64,000 nucleotides of DNA. It comes from Tridacna crocea. Taxonomy: Eukaryota; Mollusca; Bivalvia; Cardiida; Cardiidae. The stretch spans positions 60,270,192 through 60,334,191 of the forward strand of contig OX031061.1 of assembly GCA_943736015.1 (NCBI GenBank), read 5' to 3'. A program made the translations under genes and the position numbers. The notes beneath the pieces are model-generated. The model ran no database searches and was not told the DNA's origin. It saw only the letters and a program-made list of their open reading frames with translations. Numbering within the stretch: position 1 is the stretch's first letter; each line of letters starts with the position of its first letter. Positions 1 through 10,671 of the stretch are shown here, piece after piece.

Positions 1-42
1 ACATTGAAGACGTTATTACGTAAATATTACCAAAGCGACCGG

Positions 43-275
43 GGGCCGTATTCACGAACCATTCTTGAGTCTTAGTCTTATTCTCCAAAGTTTTCTAAAT
101 TTGTAAGTAACACAACTTCTGATTGGCTGAACCGAATGGTTTAGCCAATCAGAAGTTGTGTTACTTACAAATGTAGAAAATTCTTAAGAACAGTCTTAGT
201 CTTATTCTTCAGAATTTCGTCATTGTTAGAGTAACAGAACTTCTGATTGGCTAAACCAGAAATCTTAAGAAATGT
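43..275. repeat. Family B inverted-repeat MITE, rearranged copy
   Basis: Family B is an about 195-bp MITE whose two halves are near-perfect inverted repeats. It starts GGGCCCGTATTCACCAACC and centres on TGATTGGCTAAACC / GGTTTAGCCAATCA. This copy has the left half, the centre and then a second partial arm, so it is rearranged rather than a clean element. Other copies are at 8.6, 18.1, 33.9, 39.3 and 51.6 kb. Confidence 0.75.
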
Positions 276-291
276 TGAAAGAGTATTACGT

Positions 292-356
292 CGGTTTACT
301 TCAAAAGCCTCGTAACTACAGCATGTTTAAGCTGTAGTTACGGGGTTTTTGTAAGT
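292..356. repeat. Short inverted repeat (hairpin)
   Basis: GGTTTACTTCAAAAGCC and its complement flank a CTGTAGTTAC palindrome. A half-copy of the same sequence occurs near 41,527-41,563. Probably a small MITE; superfamily not determined. Confidence 0.5.
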
Positions 357-504
357 AAACCTACGTTATTTCTGCGCATTGTGGAAAGCGATGACCCACA
401 GGATATCATCCTTTTCTTCTTTCTCTTCATTACTTTCGAAAGCCTGCTTTCTGTGGGGAAGCAGGGTCGAAATAACACGAGGGCGTGTTCTTAAAGTCTA
501 CAGC

Positions 505-995
505 CGCTAACTTTTATAAATAGAGGACATTTGTTTTTTTTTTCAGTGAAAGATCGAAATTTATTTCATCGAGTGAACACCATCGGTTATATTTTCACTT
601 GTGACTGCGCCACTCGTGAAAATATTACCGATGTTGTTCACTCGATGAAATAAATTTCGATCTTTCACCAAAAAAAAAAAATATTCTATTCATTTCATGC
701 TTTTAATTCTTTCTAGGAGGAGTTTTATCAAAATCCTGTACAGTTCTTTCCCGTTATTCCCCGTGGCGTACCCCTCCCGCATAGCAACGCATTACAATAT
801 TACGTCAAGCGCGAGAAATGTAACTTATATGACCTCATATTTCCATCTGGTTGTGAGGCACGCGCAATTTACCTAGGCAAGAACGTAAAAATCGGTATTT
901 TCACTGGAGGTACCAGTGTAAGATCGAAAAATATTTTCATTGCTTTTTCTCGATATCGTACCGGAAAGCGTTAAATAATATGGTATTAATCCAGT
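505..995 (+). repeat. Family F element, left part with terminal hairpin
   Basis: A 125-bp hairpin at 545-669 (GAAAGATCGAAATTTATTTC on both arms) is followed by a unique about 320-bp stretch. The whole is repeated at 22,935-23,395, and the unique stretch recurs inverted at 1,483-1,745. Non-autonomous repeat with no coding capacity. Confidence 0.7.
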
Positions 996-1375
996 AAGAC
1001 TTCTAGTGCAACTAAGAGTATCATTTCTTGATAGTTGATACATACTGATATATATCGATTTGATGCTTTTGCACGTTTTTAATTGACCAGAAATTCCTTT
1101 GATTTCTATCTTAGAATGATTTTTTTGATACTTTTGTTAGTTTCCAGAAAAGGGAGGTAATTATTATCCCTATCTGCAATAAAAATATAGTGGTTTTGCT
1201 TTTATAGATAATTCCAGGAAGGAAAAAAAAAGGAAAAAAAGTGGCTCGGTGAAAATAGTACCATAATACTCATTTTTAAGGGAAAAAAGTGGCTCGGTGA
1301 AAGTAGTACAATAGTACTCATTTCTAATCATAGCAAATTTTGTAAGATAATATTACAGTGGAAATAGCCGTTTTC
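990..1375 (+). repeat. Family G AT-rich repeat
   Basis: About 385 bp, found again in inverted orientation at 9,865-10,245. The shared landmarks are the tract reading AATTACCTCCCTTTTCTG on the other copy and the AAAAGTGGCTCGGTGAAA motif, which here occurs twice in tandem near 1,229 and 1,286. It lies between the two inverted family F parts, so it may be an insertion. Confidence 0.65.
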
Positions 1376-1470
1376 TATTACGGATCCGCTGCCTTTAAAG
1401 ACAAGAGCTGCCGAGATTGGCCGAATCGCTTTTACGAAAACGTCGATATCACACGATGTTTACCAATAAA

Positions 1471-1746
1471 TTAGAAGCATTATTTCATGCTTTCCGGCAG
1501 GATATCGAGAAATAGCAGTGAAAAATTTTTTCGATATTACACTGGTACCACCAGTGAAAATACCGATTTTCACGTTCTTGTTGCCTAGGTAAGTTGCGTG
1601 CCTAAAAACCAGATGGAAATATGACGTCACACATACCTTACATTTCTCGCGCTTGAGGTAATATTGTATTACCGATGGTGTTCACTCGATGAAATAAATT
1701 TCGATCTTTCACCGAAAAAAAACAAATATCCTCTATTTAATTCATT
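1471..1746 (-). repeat. Family F part, inverted, flanked by direct repeats
   Basis: This segment is the reverse complement of 680-990, ending with the F hairpin arm. It is bracketed by an about 40-bp direct repeat (TTACGAAAACGTCGATATCA at 1,431 and again at 1,747), which looks like a duplication made when this piece arrived or by recombination. Confidence 0.6.
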
Positions 1747-1852
1747 ACGAAAACGTCGATATCACACGATGTTTACCGATAAATAAAGGGTCGTTATCCT
1801 ATAGAGTTATGCATACGATTTCTTGTTCAAATTTTTTTGTTTTTGTTTTAAC

Positions 1853-1942
1853 TTTGTCAGTTGAAAGTTTACAAATTTAATTTAGCTATGCACAGATTTT
1901 ACTCGGGAGATTCGCGATTTATACGCCTGAACGTCTCCAAGA
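1853..1942. repeat. Diverged direct repeat, unit 1
   Basis: About 90 bp ending GCGTCTCCAAG matches 2,215-2,300 (shared ACAGATTTTACTCGGGA / ACAGAGATTTTACGCGGGA). The two units flank the decayed family A copy. Confidence 0.45.
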
Positions 1943-1953
1943 TTTCTGCACTC

Positions 1954-2148
1954 TTAAACCAACGACAAAGATCTTATACGTATTCTTGTAGAGACCTTTT
2001 TGCAGACAACAAATTTATTCTGATTGGTATCATGGAATTTGTCTTTGGAAGGAGAGAAAGCATTGTGGGAAAAGGGGAAATGATGGTTACCCCATTCCCA
2101 CAATGCATGCAAAATGTTATCCCTCGGGTTCGTGTGAAAAGTACTTAA
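1954..2148 (-). repeat. Family A MITE, degenerate copy
   Basis: TTAA is present at both ends. The core reads AGCATTGTGGGAAAAGG and CCACAATGCA, so the A-to-G change next to CATTG is present on both arms. The apex of the palindrome is lost. Confidence 0.6.
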
Positions 2149-2309
2149 GTTTCACGTTTCGCTGTTTTTATTTGTTCATCTATGGTTATCTTTGGGGTTT
2201 TTTTGCGATACTCTCTGTCAAAATTTTGCAAATTAAATTTACCTACACAGAGATTTTACGCGGGAAATCCCGATAAACGACTGAGCGTCTCCAAGTCTAT
2301 TTTATACAT

Positions 2310-2735
2310 TTAACACTCTGAAGGAAAAACGAATCATAGATTTGCCCGAATTGAAAAGCATTTACAGACACCATATTCATGACGGTGCGAAGAATTTGTT
2401 ATACTTTTAAACACCTAAAAATATTGTTGGAAAAATGTTCATTGTCAGGTTTTTTTCCATCTTTTCCCTTTTAAAATATCTATGTTCTTTGGGTCGTTTA
2501 AAAATGGAGTTGGTTTGTAAAAGGTTAATATATGGGTGCATTATTGTCTTTATACAATTTGACGATTTCAGTTGATCCATGTCTTTGTAATAAGAAAAAC
2601 CTGAAAACTCTGATTTGCACTTTTCAAAACTATTTTAGATATCCATAGATAATTTATTTCACTTTAAAACCAAGGTTTGAAATTGTGTCCCTATGTAATA
2701 TTTCATGATAAAGCTTTTCTTTGCTTGGCTTTTGC
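2310..2735. other. No gene or clear repeat seen
   Basis: AT-rich DNA without an open frame I would support and without a repeat matching elsewhere in the window. Confidence 0.4.
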
Positions 2736-2805
2736 CGTTGTCTGCGTATGTCATATTCTTCGAAGATTCGATCTGTATTTATAGAATGTCATCTAGCGGG
2801 AGATA
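2736..2805 (-). repeat. Family H fragment
   Basis: Contains the TCATATTCTTCGAAGATTCG and ATAGAATGTCATCTAGCGGG landmarks of family H (see 24,255), here joined directly, so most of the interior is missing. Confidence 0.55.
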
Positions 2806-2839
2806 ATGTGGCATGTGTCACACGACAATCTGTACGTTT

Positions 2840-3178
2840 TAGTACGTACTGCCAAGGTTTCAGTGACGTCAGTTTCCAGTGAGGCCTTTTTTTTTTATTT
2901 ATTGAATTGGGTCACTCAGAGAGGAAATTCTACTTCGGCAACTTACTATTTTTTTTAACCATAAAAAACAGGTAAACATTGCTTAACAAACGTTGGAATG
3001 CTTAATCTTTGCAGTATGATTAATTTGTTGTACGGTCAGGTGGCAGGGGACTTGGAAACTTGTTCACGGCTGTGGTGAACCATGTCACCACCTCGCCTTC
3101 GGCTCGGGGGGACATGAGTCACCACAGCCGCGAACGAGTTTCCAAGTCCCCTGCCACCTGACGGTACAACTAATAACC
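2840..3178 (+). repeat. Family E element with GC-rich hairpin
   Basis: About 340 bp sharing the GGTTTCAGTGACGTC start and CCACCTGAC end with copies at 4,213-4,800 and 34,400-35,065. The 3' half is a strong hairpin (3,038-3,172): GTCAGGTGGCAGGGGACTTG pairs with its complement, with a GCCTTCGGC loop. Confidence 0.7.
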
Positions 3179-3179
3179 T

Positions 3180-3887
3180 ACGGTATAGAAAGTATACAGG
3201 CCCCTTTAAAATTTTCAAAATAGTGAAATAAAGCAAGTACTAGTGTATGCATAGGGCGTAATTCTTCGTGTTGCTGTTGGACTAACAATCAGGAAAACCC
3301 AGGCTCGATCCTCAACACACTGGAAATATTTTTACATAGGATAAGGCGTTTTAAAAACCAAAAACTTTTCTTGCAAAAGTTGATTTTTTCCCCTTTCTTT
3401 CTTTCAACAGAAATGTTCAAGATTAACAGAGTTATTTGAGAGCGCCCGGCATATTTATATCTTATAGATCTACTACAATAAACATTGGATAAGAATCAAC
3501 AATTCTATACGGCCCGTTTCCGGTTTTTAAATCAAAAGGCTTTTTCGTAATGAATGAGTTTTTCATGTTTTTTTTTTCACCATTTTTTTCTTGAAAGATA
3601 GTGAAAAAAATGTTGGGATACCGTTTGTAAACGGTCTCAAGAGGTTTGAAGGATACATTTGTCAGATATGAAATGTTCGGCAATCGAGTTTGATCGTCAC
3701 ACACGATACATAATAGTCCATTTTGTTTTCCTGCAATTGTTCATTGTTATACCGAGGGGACGAATATAGTTATATAAACTTTCCATACTGATTTATGTAA
3801 AGAATAATGTACTTGTCATGTGCTATTTATTTACTTTTTTTTATTTACTATATTCGATAAATGATACTTGAAAGCCGAAAGTATTAA
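3180..3887. other. No gene seen; possible tRNA-SINE remnant
   Basis: Near 3,250-3,320 there is a tRNA-like stretch ending CCCAGGCTCGATCCTC that may be a decayed SINE head. The rest is AT-rich with no supportable gene. Confidence 0.35.
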
Positions 3888-4117
3888 TTAACCCTTTACT
3901 CCACAGATACTCATTTTAACACATCAATAACAGACAGTTTTTGAAAACATTGTGGGAAAAGGAGAAATTGCTCGTAACGAGCAATTTCTCCTTTTCCCAC
4001 AATGTTTTCCACTCAGTCAGATATTTGTACCCTCATTTGTCCATATTTTTGACATCATATCTTTTTTTGCTGCTGAAATGGAAGAGCCTCAAATTGGCAT
4101 ATCAGATAGAGGGTTAA
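3888..4117 (+). repeat. Family A MITE, subfamily A2
   Basis: TTAACCCTTTACTCC...GAGGGTTAA with TTAA at both ends. The central palindrome apex is TTGCTCGTAACGAGCAA instead of the A1 apex ATGCTGGTAACCAGCAT; both arms have changed together. The outer halves also differ from A1, so A2 is a distinct lineage (other members at 20,377, 43,625, 45,215 and 56,092). Confidence 0.85.
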
Positions 4118-4177
4118 GTATCAAGTTAAATGATGGTTTTTGAAAGTAATACTCTTTTTTCGGGAAAATAACTTCTT

Positions 4178-4212
4178 ATCGGACAGTGTATATCCAAGAT
4201 CAGACTGCACGT
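4178..4212 (+). repeat. Family D hairpin, left half
   Basis: GACAGTGTATATCCAAGATC then CAGACTGCACGTG is one arm of the about 70-bp family D palindrome. The other arm is at 4,801-4,840; a family E element separates them. Confidence 0.7.
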
Positions 4213-4800
4213 GTTATTATACTGCAAAGAATTTTCTCGTGATCTGATTGGATAATATGACCCGAACATATATATTCAAATAAATAACATATATATTATA
4301 TTATAATTATAATGTACACTGGAAAATCATCGTTAAAGGAGTTTCCCGTTCGGGAACCTCGTATAAATGACTACACTGTCAACACAACATCCAAAATGGT
4401 GGAGTTAATCAAGATTAACTTCAAGATTATGCACCAAGTTGCATAATCGTTTAAACACGTATTACCAAGGTTTCATTGACGTCGATTCACAGTGACGTAA
4501 TATTTTATTGAATTTGGGCACTCAGAAGGGAAATTTTACATCCTCAGCGTACTCAATTTTTTAAACCAAAAATAGGTAAATTTGGCTTTACAAACGTTGT
4601 AATGGTAAAACTTTGAAGTATAATAAATTAGTCGCACAGTCAGGTGGCAGTGGACATGGAAACTTGTTTAAGGCTGTGGTGAATCATGGAATCATGTCGC
4701 CGTTAGGCTTGGGGGGGGGGGGGGGCGGGGGGGGTTGCATGATTCACCACAGTCTTGAACAAGTTTCCAAGTCCCCTGCCACCTGACTGTACAACTAGTA
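4213..4800 (+). repeat. Family E element inserted in a family D hairpin
   Basis: About 590-bp copy beginning ATACTGCAAAGAATTTTCTC and ending in the GTCAGGTGGCAG ... CTGCCACCTGAC hairpin, with a G-rich loop (run of G near 4,711-4,726). It splits a family D palindrome into halves, which gives the insertion order E after D. Confidence 0.75.
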
Positions 4801-4840
4801 ATGTGCAGTCTGATCTTGGATCTACACTGTCTGCAAAAGG
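4801..4840 (+). repeat. Family D hairpin, right half
   Basis: TGCAGTCTGATCTTGGATCT followed by ACACTGTCTGC completes the palindrome begun at 4,178. Confidence 0.7.
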
Positions 4841-5140
4841 TCATTGAATCGCCGTCAGTAGCCGAAAGCTTAATTATAAACAAGTAAGGTTGATATTTAT
4901 TACCTGATACATAAAGAAGTACCATGAAAGTCAATTAACATCTGTTCTAATTAGTAAAAGAAATGCATGTGTCTTCCGCCACTAATGGCTCCTTTTTTCA
5001 ATTCTGTAAACACCCTCCAGCATCCTTTTATGCTGATTATCCATTTACAACGACATTGTTTATCATGTGCGCTAAATGACATTAGCTGTCGATGCGCCAT
5101 AAAACAACATTTGTTCGTTCCTTTTTTCGTAAGCAAACGC

Positions 5141-5372
5141 TTAACTCTTTCCCGCACAATCCCGACTTTTGATAGCGCTGGAGTAGCCTGAGGGCTATTG
5201 AAAACATTGTTGGAAAAGGAGAAAATGCTGGTAACCAGCGTTTTCTCCTTTTCCCCCAATATTTTCTATCCTGTCACAGACAAATTTCATAATTTAAGTC
5301 ACATTCAATCTGTCGTCAGCAAAACTTTCAATTTAGACAAGTCTAAAATATTGTCGTTTGATAAAGAGTTAA
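5141..5372 (+). repeat. Family A MITE, full length
   Basis: TTAA ends and intact length. The palindrome carries several unpaired changes (ATTGTTGG left, CCCCCAAT right, CAGCG in the right arm), so this copy is diverging independently on each arm. Confidence 0.85.
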
Positions 5373-6201
5373 GCAATAGAGTTATGGTCTCCATTAACCT
5401 AATTATCTGCGACGAACTCGTTGTCGTTACCAATAGTGCTGTTTAACCTGTATCAAAGCAAGTATATAAATAACAAGCTTCTTTACAAAAGAAGCCAGTA
5501 GAGGTTAGCATCGATGTTTTCAAATCATGAGTTTATTAGCTTTTAATATCAATATATTTTGGTACATGTAAACCGCACAGAAACCTCTTACGCTTTACAT
5601 GACGGTCATTTGACCTACTTTCAGCATTTTCAGGTTGCATGATCTTGTCCAGTTTTTTTTTTCTCTCTCTTTTATTATTTAATGAAATTCTTCTTATCTT
5701 TCTTCTGCTTAGATTCATTTGTTTGGTGAAAAAAATACAATTCACAAGAATTCAATTTATAAAACGAGTTAACGGTTAACCCTGTTACCAGACGACAAAA
5801 TTTTAGCCTTGTCCAAATTGAAAGCATTTGCAGACGACAATTTCGTTGGGGTTCAAATGGAGCAATCTATATCTTATAGTGTAAACATTGTGGGATACCA
5901 TAAATAGGGGCATTGTAGACTTGTCAGTGTCAGTGTCTACTCCCTCTCTGCAGCTAATCATATCCTCCACTAGCACAGCTACGACACTAGCTCTTACAAC
6001 AGCCATCAGGGCAATGTACATTCATTTCAGTATTGATGAGAACAGTGTTCCGAAAATGCTCCATTTAGAACATAATTCCAGAACAATGCATGTGTTCTGA
6101 AATATTCCATTCGCACATTGCAATACACAGAACGTTTTGCCAGAACAGGTGAATGGAATAGGCCCCATACATTTTGTGCAGAAAGTATATCGACTTTTTT
6201 C
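5373..6201. other. No gene or assignable repeat seen
   Basis: AT-rich DNA. Short open frames occur but none resembles a known protein or has intron signals around it. Confidence 0.4.
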
Positions 6202-6430
6202 TTAACCCATTACCACACAATCCCTACTTTTGACGCCCATGAGAAAGAAGCCTATAGAAAACATTGTGGGAAAAGGAGAAAATGCTGGTAACCAGCATTT
6301 TCTCCTTTTCCCACAATGTTTTCTACTCTTCACAAAACAGTTTTCAAATTTCCAGCCACTTTTATTTTGTCGTCTGCAGATGCTTTCAATTTGGACCAGT
6401 CTAAAATATTGTCGTTTGGTAATGGATTAA
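6202..6430 (+). repeat. Family A MITE, full length
   Basis: 229 bp with TTAACCCATTACCAC...GGTAATGGATTAA ends and an uninterrupted palindrome. Nearly identical to the copies at 34,535 and (inverted) 29,747, which suggests recent activity of this subtype. Confidence 0.9.
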
Positions 6431-6484
6431 AGGCTATCTGCCCAATCTCGGCAGCTTTCGTCTTGTAATATGAGAGTTAGGGGT

Positions 6485-7055
6485 CGTTGACCTTAAAGGC
6501 GGCTCTTCAGATTTTGGGACGAAAATTTTACAAAAATACAAAAAAAAAAAATCCTTCAACTCCCAAAAGCCTATTAATTTTCATTCATTAAACTCCAGTA
6601 GTCGAAAACAATCCGGCAACAAGAGAATTAGAGGTTTACTACGGTCCAGGTCGACACCGACAAGAGACACAGTCTATTTTTATATGAGCAACTCGCTCAT
6701 TTACGTACCAGAAATACACAGGCAATGCTTCAAACATAGTGTCCCAAGAAGACATTATGGAAAAATAATAACGACATGTTTGTTACGTATACCTATGTTA
6801 TGGAATTTAAACCTCATTGGTCACGTGCCAGTCACGTGACATTCCCACAATTTTTTTTTATTTCTGGAGCGAAATCTAAAAATATCTTAAGAGGCCACGT
6901 AGCCTTTCTTGGGAACACAATCAAAAAATTGTTTTTCGTATTTTTTTTTGTTCATAATTATTGATGATTTGTATTTTTTTTTAATATAAATTTCAGTGAT
7001 ATATATATTTTTAACAGGTGAGATGTGAAAATCTAAATACCCACCTTTAAGCAAT
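6485..7055 (+). repeat. Family I repeat (about 550 bp)
   Basis: Same order of landmarks as 27,427-27,965: TTAAAGGCGGC start, CAGATTTTGGGACGAAAATT, CAACTCGCTCATTTA, TCACGTGCCAGTCAC, GCCACGTAGCCTTTC, and an ending with CCACCTTTAAG. The ends are roughly complementary (CTTAAAGG / CCTTTAAG). Non-autonomous; superfamily unknown. Confidence 0.65.
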
Positions 7056-7250
7056 AGATTAAATTTTTTGTCAAAACCTTGCTGTAGAAGATAATCCTGG
7101 TTTGCGGTAAAAACTATAGAACCAATTAACATAAGCTTTAAGTAAAACGTGCAATTATACCATTCAGGAAGTAACTAGACTATAATAGAATCGACTTATT
7201 GTACGTACATTATAGGTTAAAGACCTTTTTCTACGAACTCAACACTTGTC

Positions 7251-7480
7251 TTAACTCTTTACCACATGGGAGAATTTTTAGACTGGTCCAAATTGAGAGC
7301 ATTTGCAGACAACAAAATAAACGTAATCAAAAATTGAAATTTGCTTCGAACAGGGTAGAAAATATTGTGGGGAAAAGAAGAAAATGCTGGTTACCAGCAT
7401 TGTCTCTTTTTCCCATAATGTTTTCAACAGGCATCTTTCTCAGGGTCGTTCAAACTAGGGATTGTATGGTAAAGAATTTA
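7251..7480 (-). repeat. Family A MITE
   Basis: TTAACTCTTTACCACA end on the left; the right TTAA has decayed to TTTA. The palindrome is intact in outline with unpaired changes. Confidence 0.75.
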
Positions 7481-7692
7481 CTCTTTATCAAGCCATATAA
7501 CCTTAGATTACTCATATTAGAACACTATTGCAGAGAACAAACGTTGGAATTTGTCTTTGAAGAAGATTAAAAACGTTGTGGGAAAAGGAGAAAATGCTGG
7601 TTACCAGCATTTTCTCCTTTTCCCACAATGTTTTCATAAGCAATCTTTTTCAAGGTCTTTGAAACTCGGTGTCGCTGGGTAAAGTGTTGATT
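7481..7692 (-). repeat. Family A MITE, left end lost
   Basis: Directly abuts the previous copy. The palindrome at 7,570-7,634 is perfect, while the left flank is decayed. Confidence 0.75.
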
Positions 7693-7760
7693 AAGTAAGG
7701 TAATGAACTAGGGAACTCTTAGGTCTAATAAAATGGGTGTTTGACACGAACTGCACTCAA

Positions 7761-7796
7761 GGACGGCAAGAGGGAGAGAGAGACAGAGAAAGAGAT

Positions 7797-7836
<40 letters not shown>

Positions 7837-7966
7837 AGAAAGAGAGACAGAGACAGAAAGAGAAAGAGAGAAGAGAGAGAGGCTGACAGACAAACAAACA
7901 GAAAGAATGAGAGAAAGAGAGAGACGGAGAGAGACAGAAACACAAACACGGGGAGCGAGAAAGACT

Positions 7967-7997
<31 letters not shown>

Positions 7998-8002
7998 ATA
8001 CT
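7761..8002. repeat. (GA)n microsatellite
   Basis: Long imperfect GA/GAGA tract with AGACAG interruptions. Open frames on both strands here are simple-sequence artefacts. Confidence 0.95.
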
Positions 8003-8399
8003 CTGGAGAAACAATAAATGTATAATTGAGCAGGACTGTGTAAAAGGGGGTTTCTCACCTGATGTATTTTAACAAGATAGTCATCACGAAATTATATACC
8101 AATATACTACTCAACATTTGCTAGGGGTCAATTCGATACTTCAATACAGGAGTATGTTACATACAGACAGTTTTCCTTAAGAAATGTTCATTTCCTTAGA
8201 TAGTTTATATCATCAGTGTGGCAATACTGAAAAACCATACTAAACGTATGCCACGCATACATATCGGCTCAATATAAGATGGTGATCCCTAGCAAATGTG
8301 GAGTAGTATAAAATCCATTTTTTCTAAAAACGGATTGCGAAGGCTGATCTGGGTCGATACTTTTTTTATAGCTACACGAAAACCCCTTTTTCACAGTCC

Positions 8400-8625
8400 T
8401 ACAAACAAAGTCCGTAACAAAGAAACAAACGAACAAATGAATCGCTGAAATACCAACCGCCTCTGGCGAGATTCGAACCCACGAAAGACAAATATCCTCG
8501 TTTTTTCGAGGTTTTAAAGACCAATACCATAACCACTGATCCAAAGACATAACTCCCTAACGCAGTATTTAAATCGGAACGAAGCCATGCATGAAGGAGT
8601 GGTATCCCGTAACAACAGAGCATTG
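8400..8625 (-). repeat. SINE-1 (tRNA-derived)
   Basis: On the minus strand the order is CCGTAACAACAGAG, GATTTAAATACTGCGTTAGG, an A-box-like region (TTGGATCAGTGGTTATGG) and a B box (GGGTTCGAATC). Same family as 25,070, 28,020, 28,340 and 39,383. The A- and B-box spacing and the tRNA-like arms support a Pol III SINE rather than a functional tRNA. Confidence 0.7.
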
Positions 8626-8626
8626 T

Positions 8627-8823
8627 GGGCCCGTATTCACCAACCATTCATAAGAACGTTCTTTGTCTTATTTTTCAAAAGTTTCTACTTTTGTAAGTAA
8701 CACAACTTCTGATTGGCTAAAACATTCGGTTTAGCCAATCAGAAGTTGTGTTACTTACAAATTTAGAAAACCTTGGAGAATAAGACTAAGAATATTCTCA
8801 AGAATGTTTGGTAAATACAGGCC
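8627..8823. repeat. Family B MITE, complete
   Basis: GGGCCCGTATTCACCAACC ... TTTGGTAAATACAGGCCC: full inverted-repeat element with the central AAACATTCGGTTT loop. Confidence 0.85.
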
Positions 8824-8966
8824 CAGGAAAGAAATTGGAACATTTAAAACTGCAGTATTTTGGTGCGCAGATTATCTCAGTATACTCGACTGTATAGATC
8901 AAAGATCAAACTGCGCACCATTTTCAGTCTGGTCTTAACCCATCGACTGCTAAGCCCGACTCACAT

Positions 8967-9050
8967 ACCTTTTGCAGACAGTGTAGATCCAAGGTCAGAC
9001 TCCACAAAACGTGCAGTCTGATCTTGGATCTACAATTTCCGATAAGGAGA
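8967..9050. repeat. Family D hairpin MITE
   Basis: GACAGTGTAGATCCAAGGTC ... GTGCAGTCTGATCTTGGATC. The stem is about 30 bp per arm. Confidence 0.75.
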
Positions 9051-9065
9051 TACTTTCTCCCGCGA

Positions 9066-9632
9066 AATGAATTTAAAACAGCCAAGGGCAGGGTAATGCT
9101 ATTATTCCACTTATCCAGTCGGATAATTTAAATTACTCGTGAAAATCAAAAATCGTTTTCAAAAATAATTGTTGATTGATTAACGAATATTTTCGGTCAC
9201 ATGCGTAGCACTGGAAATCCTGCGTAATCAGCAGAAATAATTTAGAAAGAATTAACTGAATAGGCGATATGCCATTAAAAGTAAGGAATCAAAAACTATT
9301 AAAAACGATCACGTGACAGTGAAAATAAGCCAATGAAATTACGTAAAAAAGTTATCTGCGTAATAGAGCCTCGTAATGAAGATTAAGTAGACGCTTATAA
9401 ATTCTTCCCAAGTTGCTAATCCAGCGTTTCTTTTGTAATTTTCCTTTTATCGCAATTAAATTAAGAGACATTAAGTTCATGGAAAGAAATTATCTATTTT
9501 AAAAGCACGCACAGTAAAGTTTAATGGTTTATTAATTGGTAAATGAGGAAAGTAGTTTAGATTATTGTGGAGATTAGAATGAATGCACTTTGATGAAATC
9601 TTAGATTGCAAAGAGCGACCAAAAGGACCTTT
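9066..9632. other. No gene seen
   Basis: AT-rich unique DNA without recognisable features. Confidence 0.4.
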
Positions 9633-9703
9633 TTCGGACAGTGTAGATTCAGATCAGACTGCACATAACGTGCAGTTTGATCTTGGATCTACACTGTCCG
9701 AAA
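9633..9703. repeat. Family D hairpin MITE, best copy
   Basis: CGGACAGTGTAGATTCAGATC pairs with GATCTTGGATCTACACTGTC across a CACATAACGTG centre, giving a nearly uninterrupted 71-bp palindrome. Confidence 0.85.
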
Positions 9704-9864
9704 TATCTTTTCCCAAAAGTTACCCTGGAAAAAGCAAAGTTTGGGTTTCATTAGAGGTTCGAAAGTTTAATTTAACTTTTTTAACACAACAAGGGATAGA
9801 TAATTACTGTACAAGTGTGACTTTCTTACGCTTCTACAGTTGAAAAGTTTTGACAATAATAAGC

Positions 9865-10245
9865 ATTTATCTTTAGGATTAAGGTAGTAATCCCTTCATA
9901 GAAAACAGCTTTTCTCCACGATGATATTACCACACAAAAATTGCTATTATTAAAAATGAGTATTATTGTACTGCTTCAACCGAGCCACTTTTTTCCTTTT
10001 TATCCTTCTAAGAATTATCTTTTTACATCTAAAACCACTATAATCTCATTACAAATGGAGATAATAATTACCTCCCTTTTCTGAAAACTGACAAAAGTGT
10101 CAACAGATAATTTCAAGATAGACATAAAGAAATTTCTAGTCGATTAAAAATGTGCAAAAGTATTATATCTGTATAAATTTATATTTATCAACTATCAAAA
10201 AAGATAATTCCATGCTGCACTAGAAGTTTTACCGTCTACTACCTA
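9865..10245 (-). repeat. Family G repeat, inverted copy
   Basis: Reverse complement of 990-1,375, including AAATTGCTATTATTAAAAATG and AATAATTACCTCCCTTTTC. Confidence 0.65.
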
Positions 10246-10261
10246 AAAATTATGCTGGTAT

Positions 10262-10420
10262 CTAGACGACAAGCCCGGTTGCGCAGTCGATGGTGCATAG
10301 CAAGGTAGCTGGTTCGAATTTGCAGCCAGGCAGATTTCTTACGAGGATTGATTACAGTCTAGTGGCGGGATTAATTTCTCTTACGGGTGATCATTCATTT
10401 CATTCCTTTCATTTCTCGTT
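10262..10420 (+). repeat. tRNA-like SINE head
   Basis: GCCCGGTTGCGCAGTCGATGG with a downstream B-box-like GGTTCGAATTT. Probably the Pol III part of a SINE; the tail is not recognised. Confidence 0.45.
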
Positions 10421-10442
10421 TGATTATTTGTTCTTTAGTGTT

Positions 10443-10671
10443 TTAACCCTTTGCCAAACAATCCATGGCTTTTACGACCCTGAGATAGATGCCGTTTGAA
10501 AACATTGTGGGAAAAGGAGAAAATGCTGGTAACCAGCATTTTCTCCTTTTCCCACAATGTTTTCTTCCCTTCTTAAAACAAATTTCTATTCTTTAGTCAC
10601 ATTTATTTTGTTGTCTACAGCTGTTTTCAATTTGGACCAGTCTAAAATTTTGTCGTTTGGTAAAGAGTTAA
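10443..10671 (+). repeat. Family A MITE, reference copy with perfect central palindrome
   Basis: This copy is used to define family A. It is 229 bp including TTAA on both sides. The terminal inverted repeats are short (TTAACCCTTTGCCAAACA at the left; the right end complements to TTAACTCTTTACCAAACG). At 10,498-10,564 is an uninterrupted 67-bp palindrome: AAAACATTGTGGGAAAAGG, then AGAAAATGCTGGTAACC and the mirror image. The right half carries the landmark TTGTCGTCTACAGCTG (consensus GTCGTCTGCAAATGC). TTAA targets and CCC/GGG termini are typical of the piggyBac superfamily, so I infer mobilisation by a piggyBac-like transposase encoded elsewhere. The element has no ORF of its own. The palindrome could fold into a DNA cruciform or, if transcribed, a 33-bp RNA hairpin. 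Confidence 0.92.

Noticed and set aside
7725-8058. Open frames on both strands in the GA tract
   Set aside because: Simple-sequence translation (Arg-Glu or Ser-Leu repeats) of a microsatellite.
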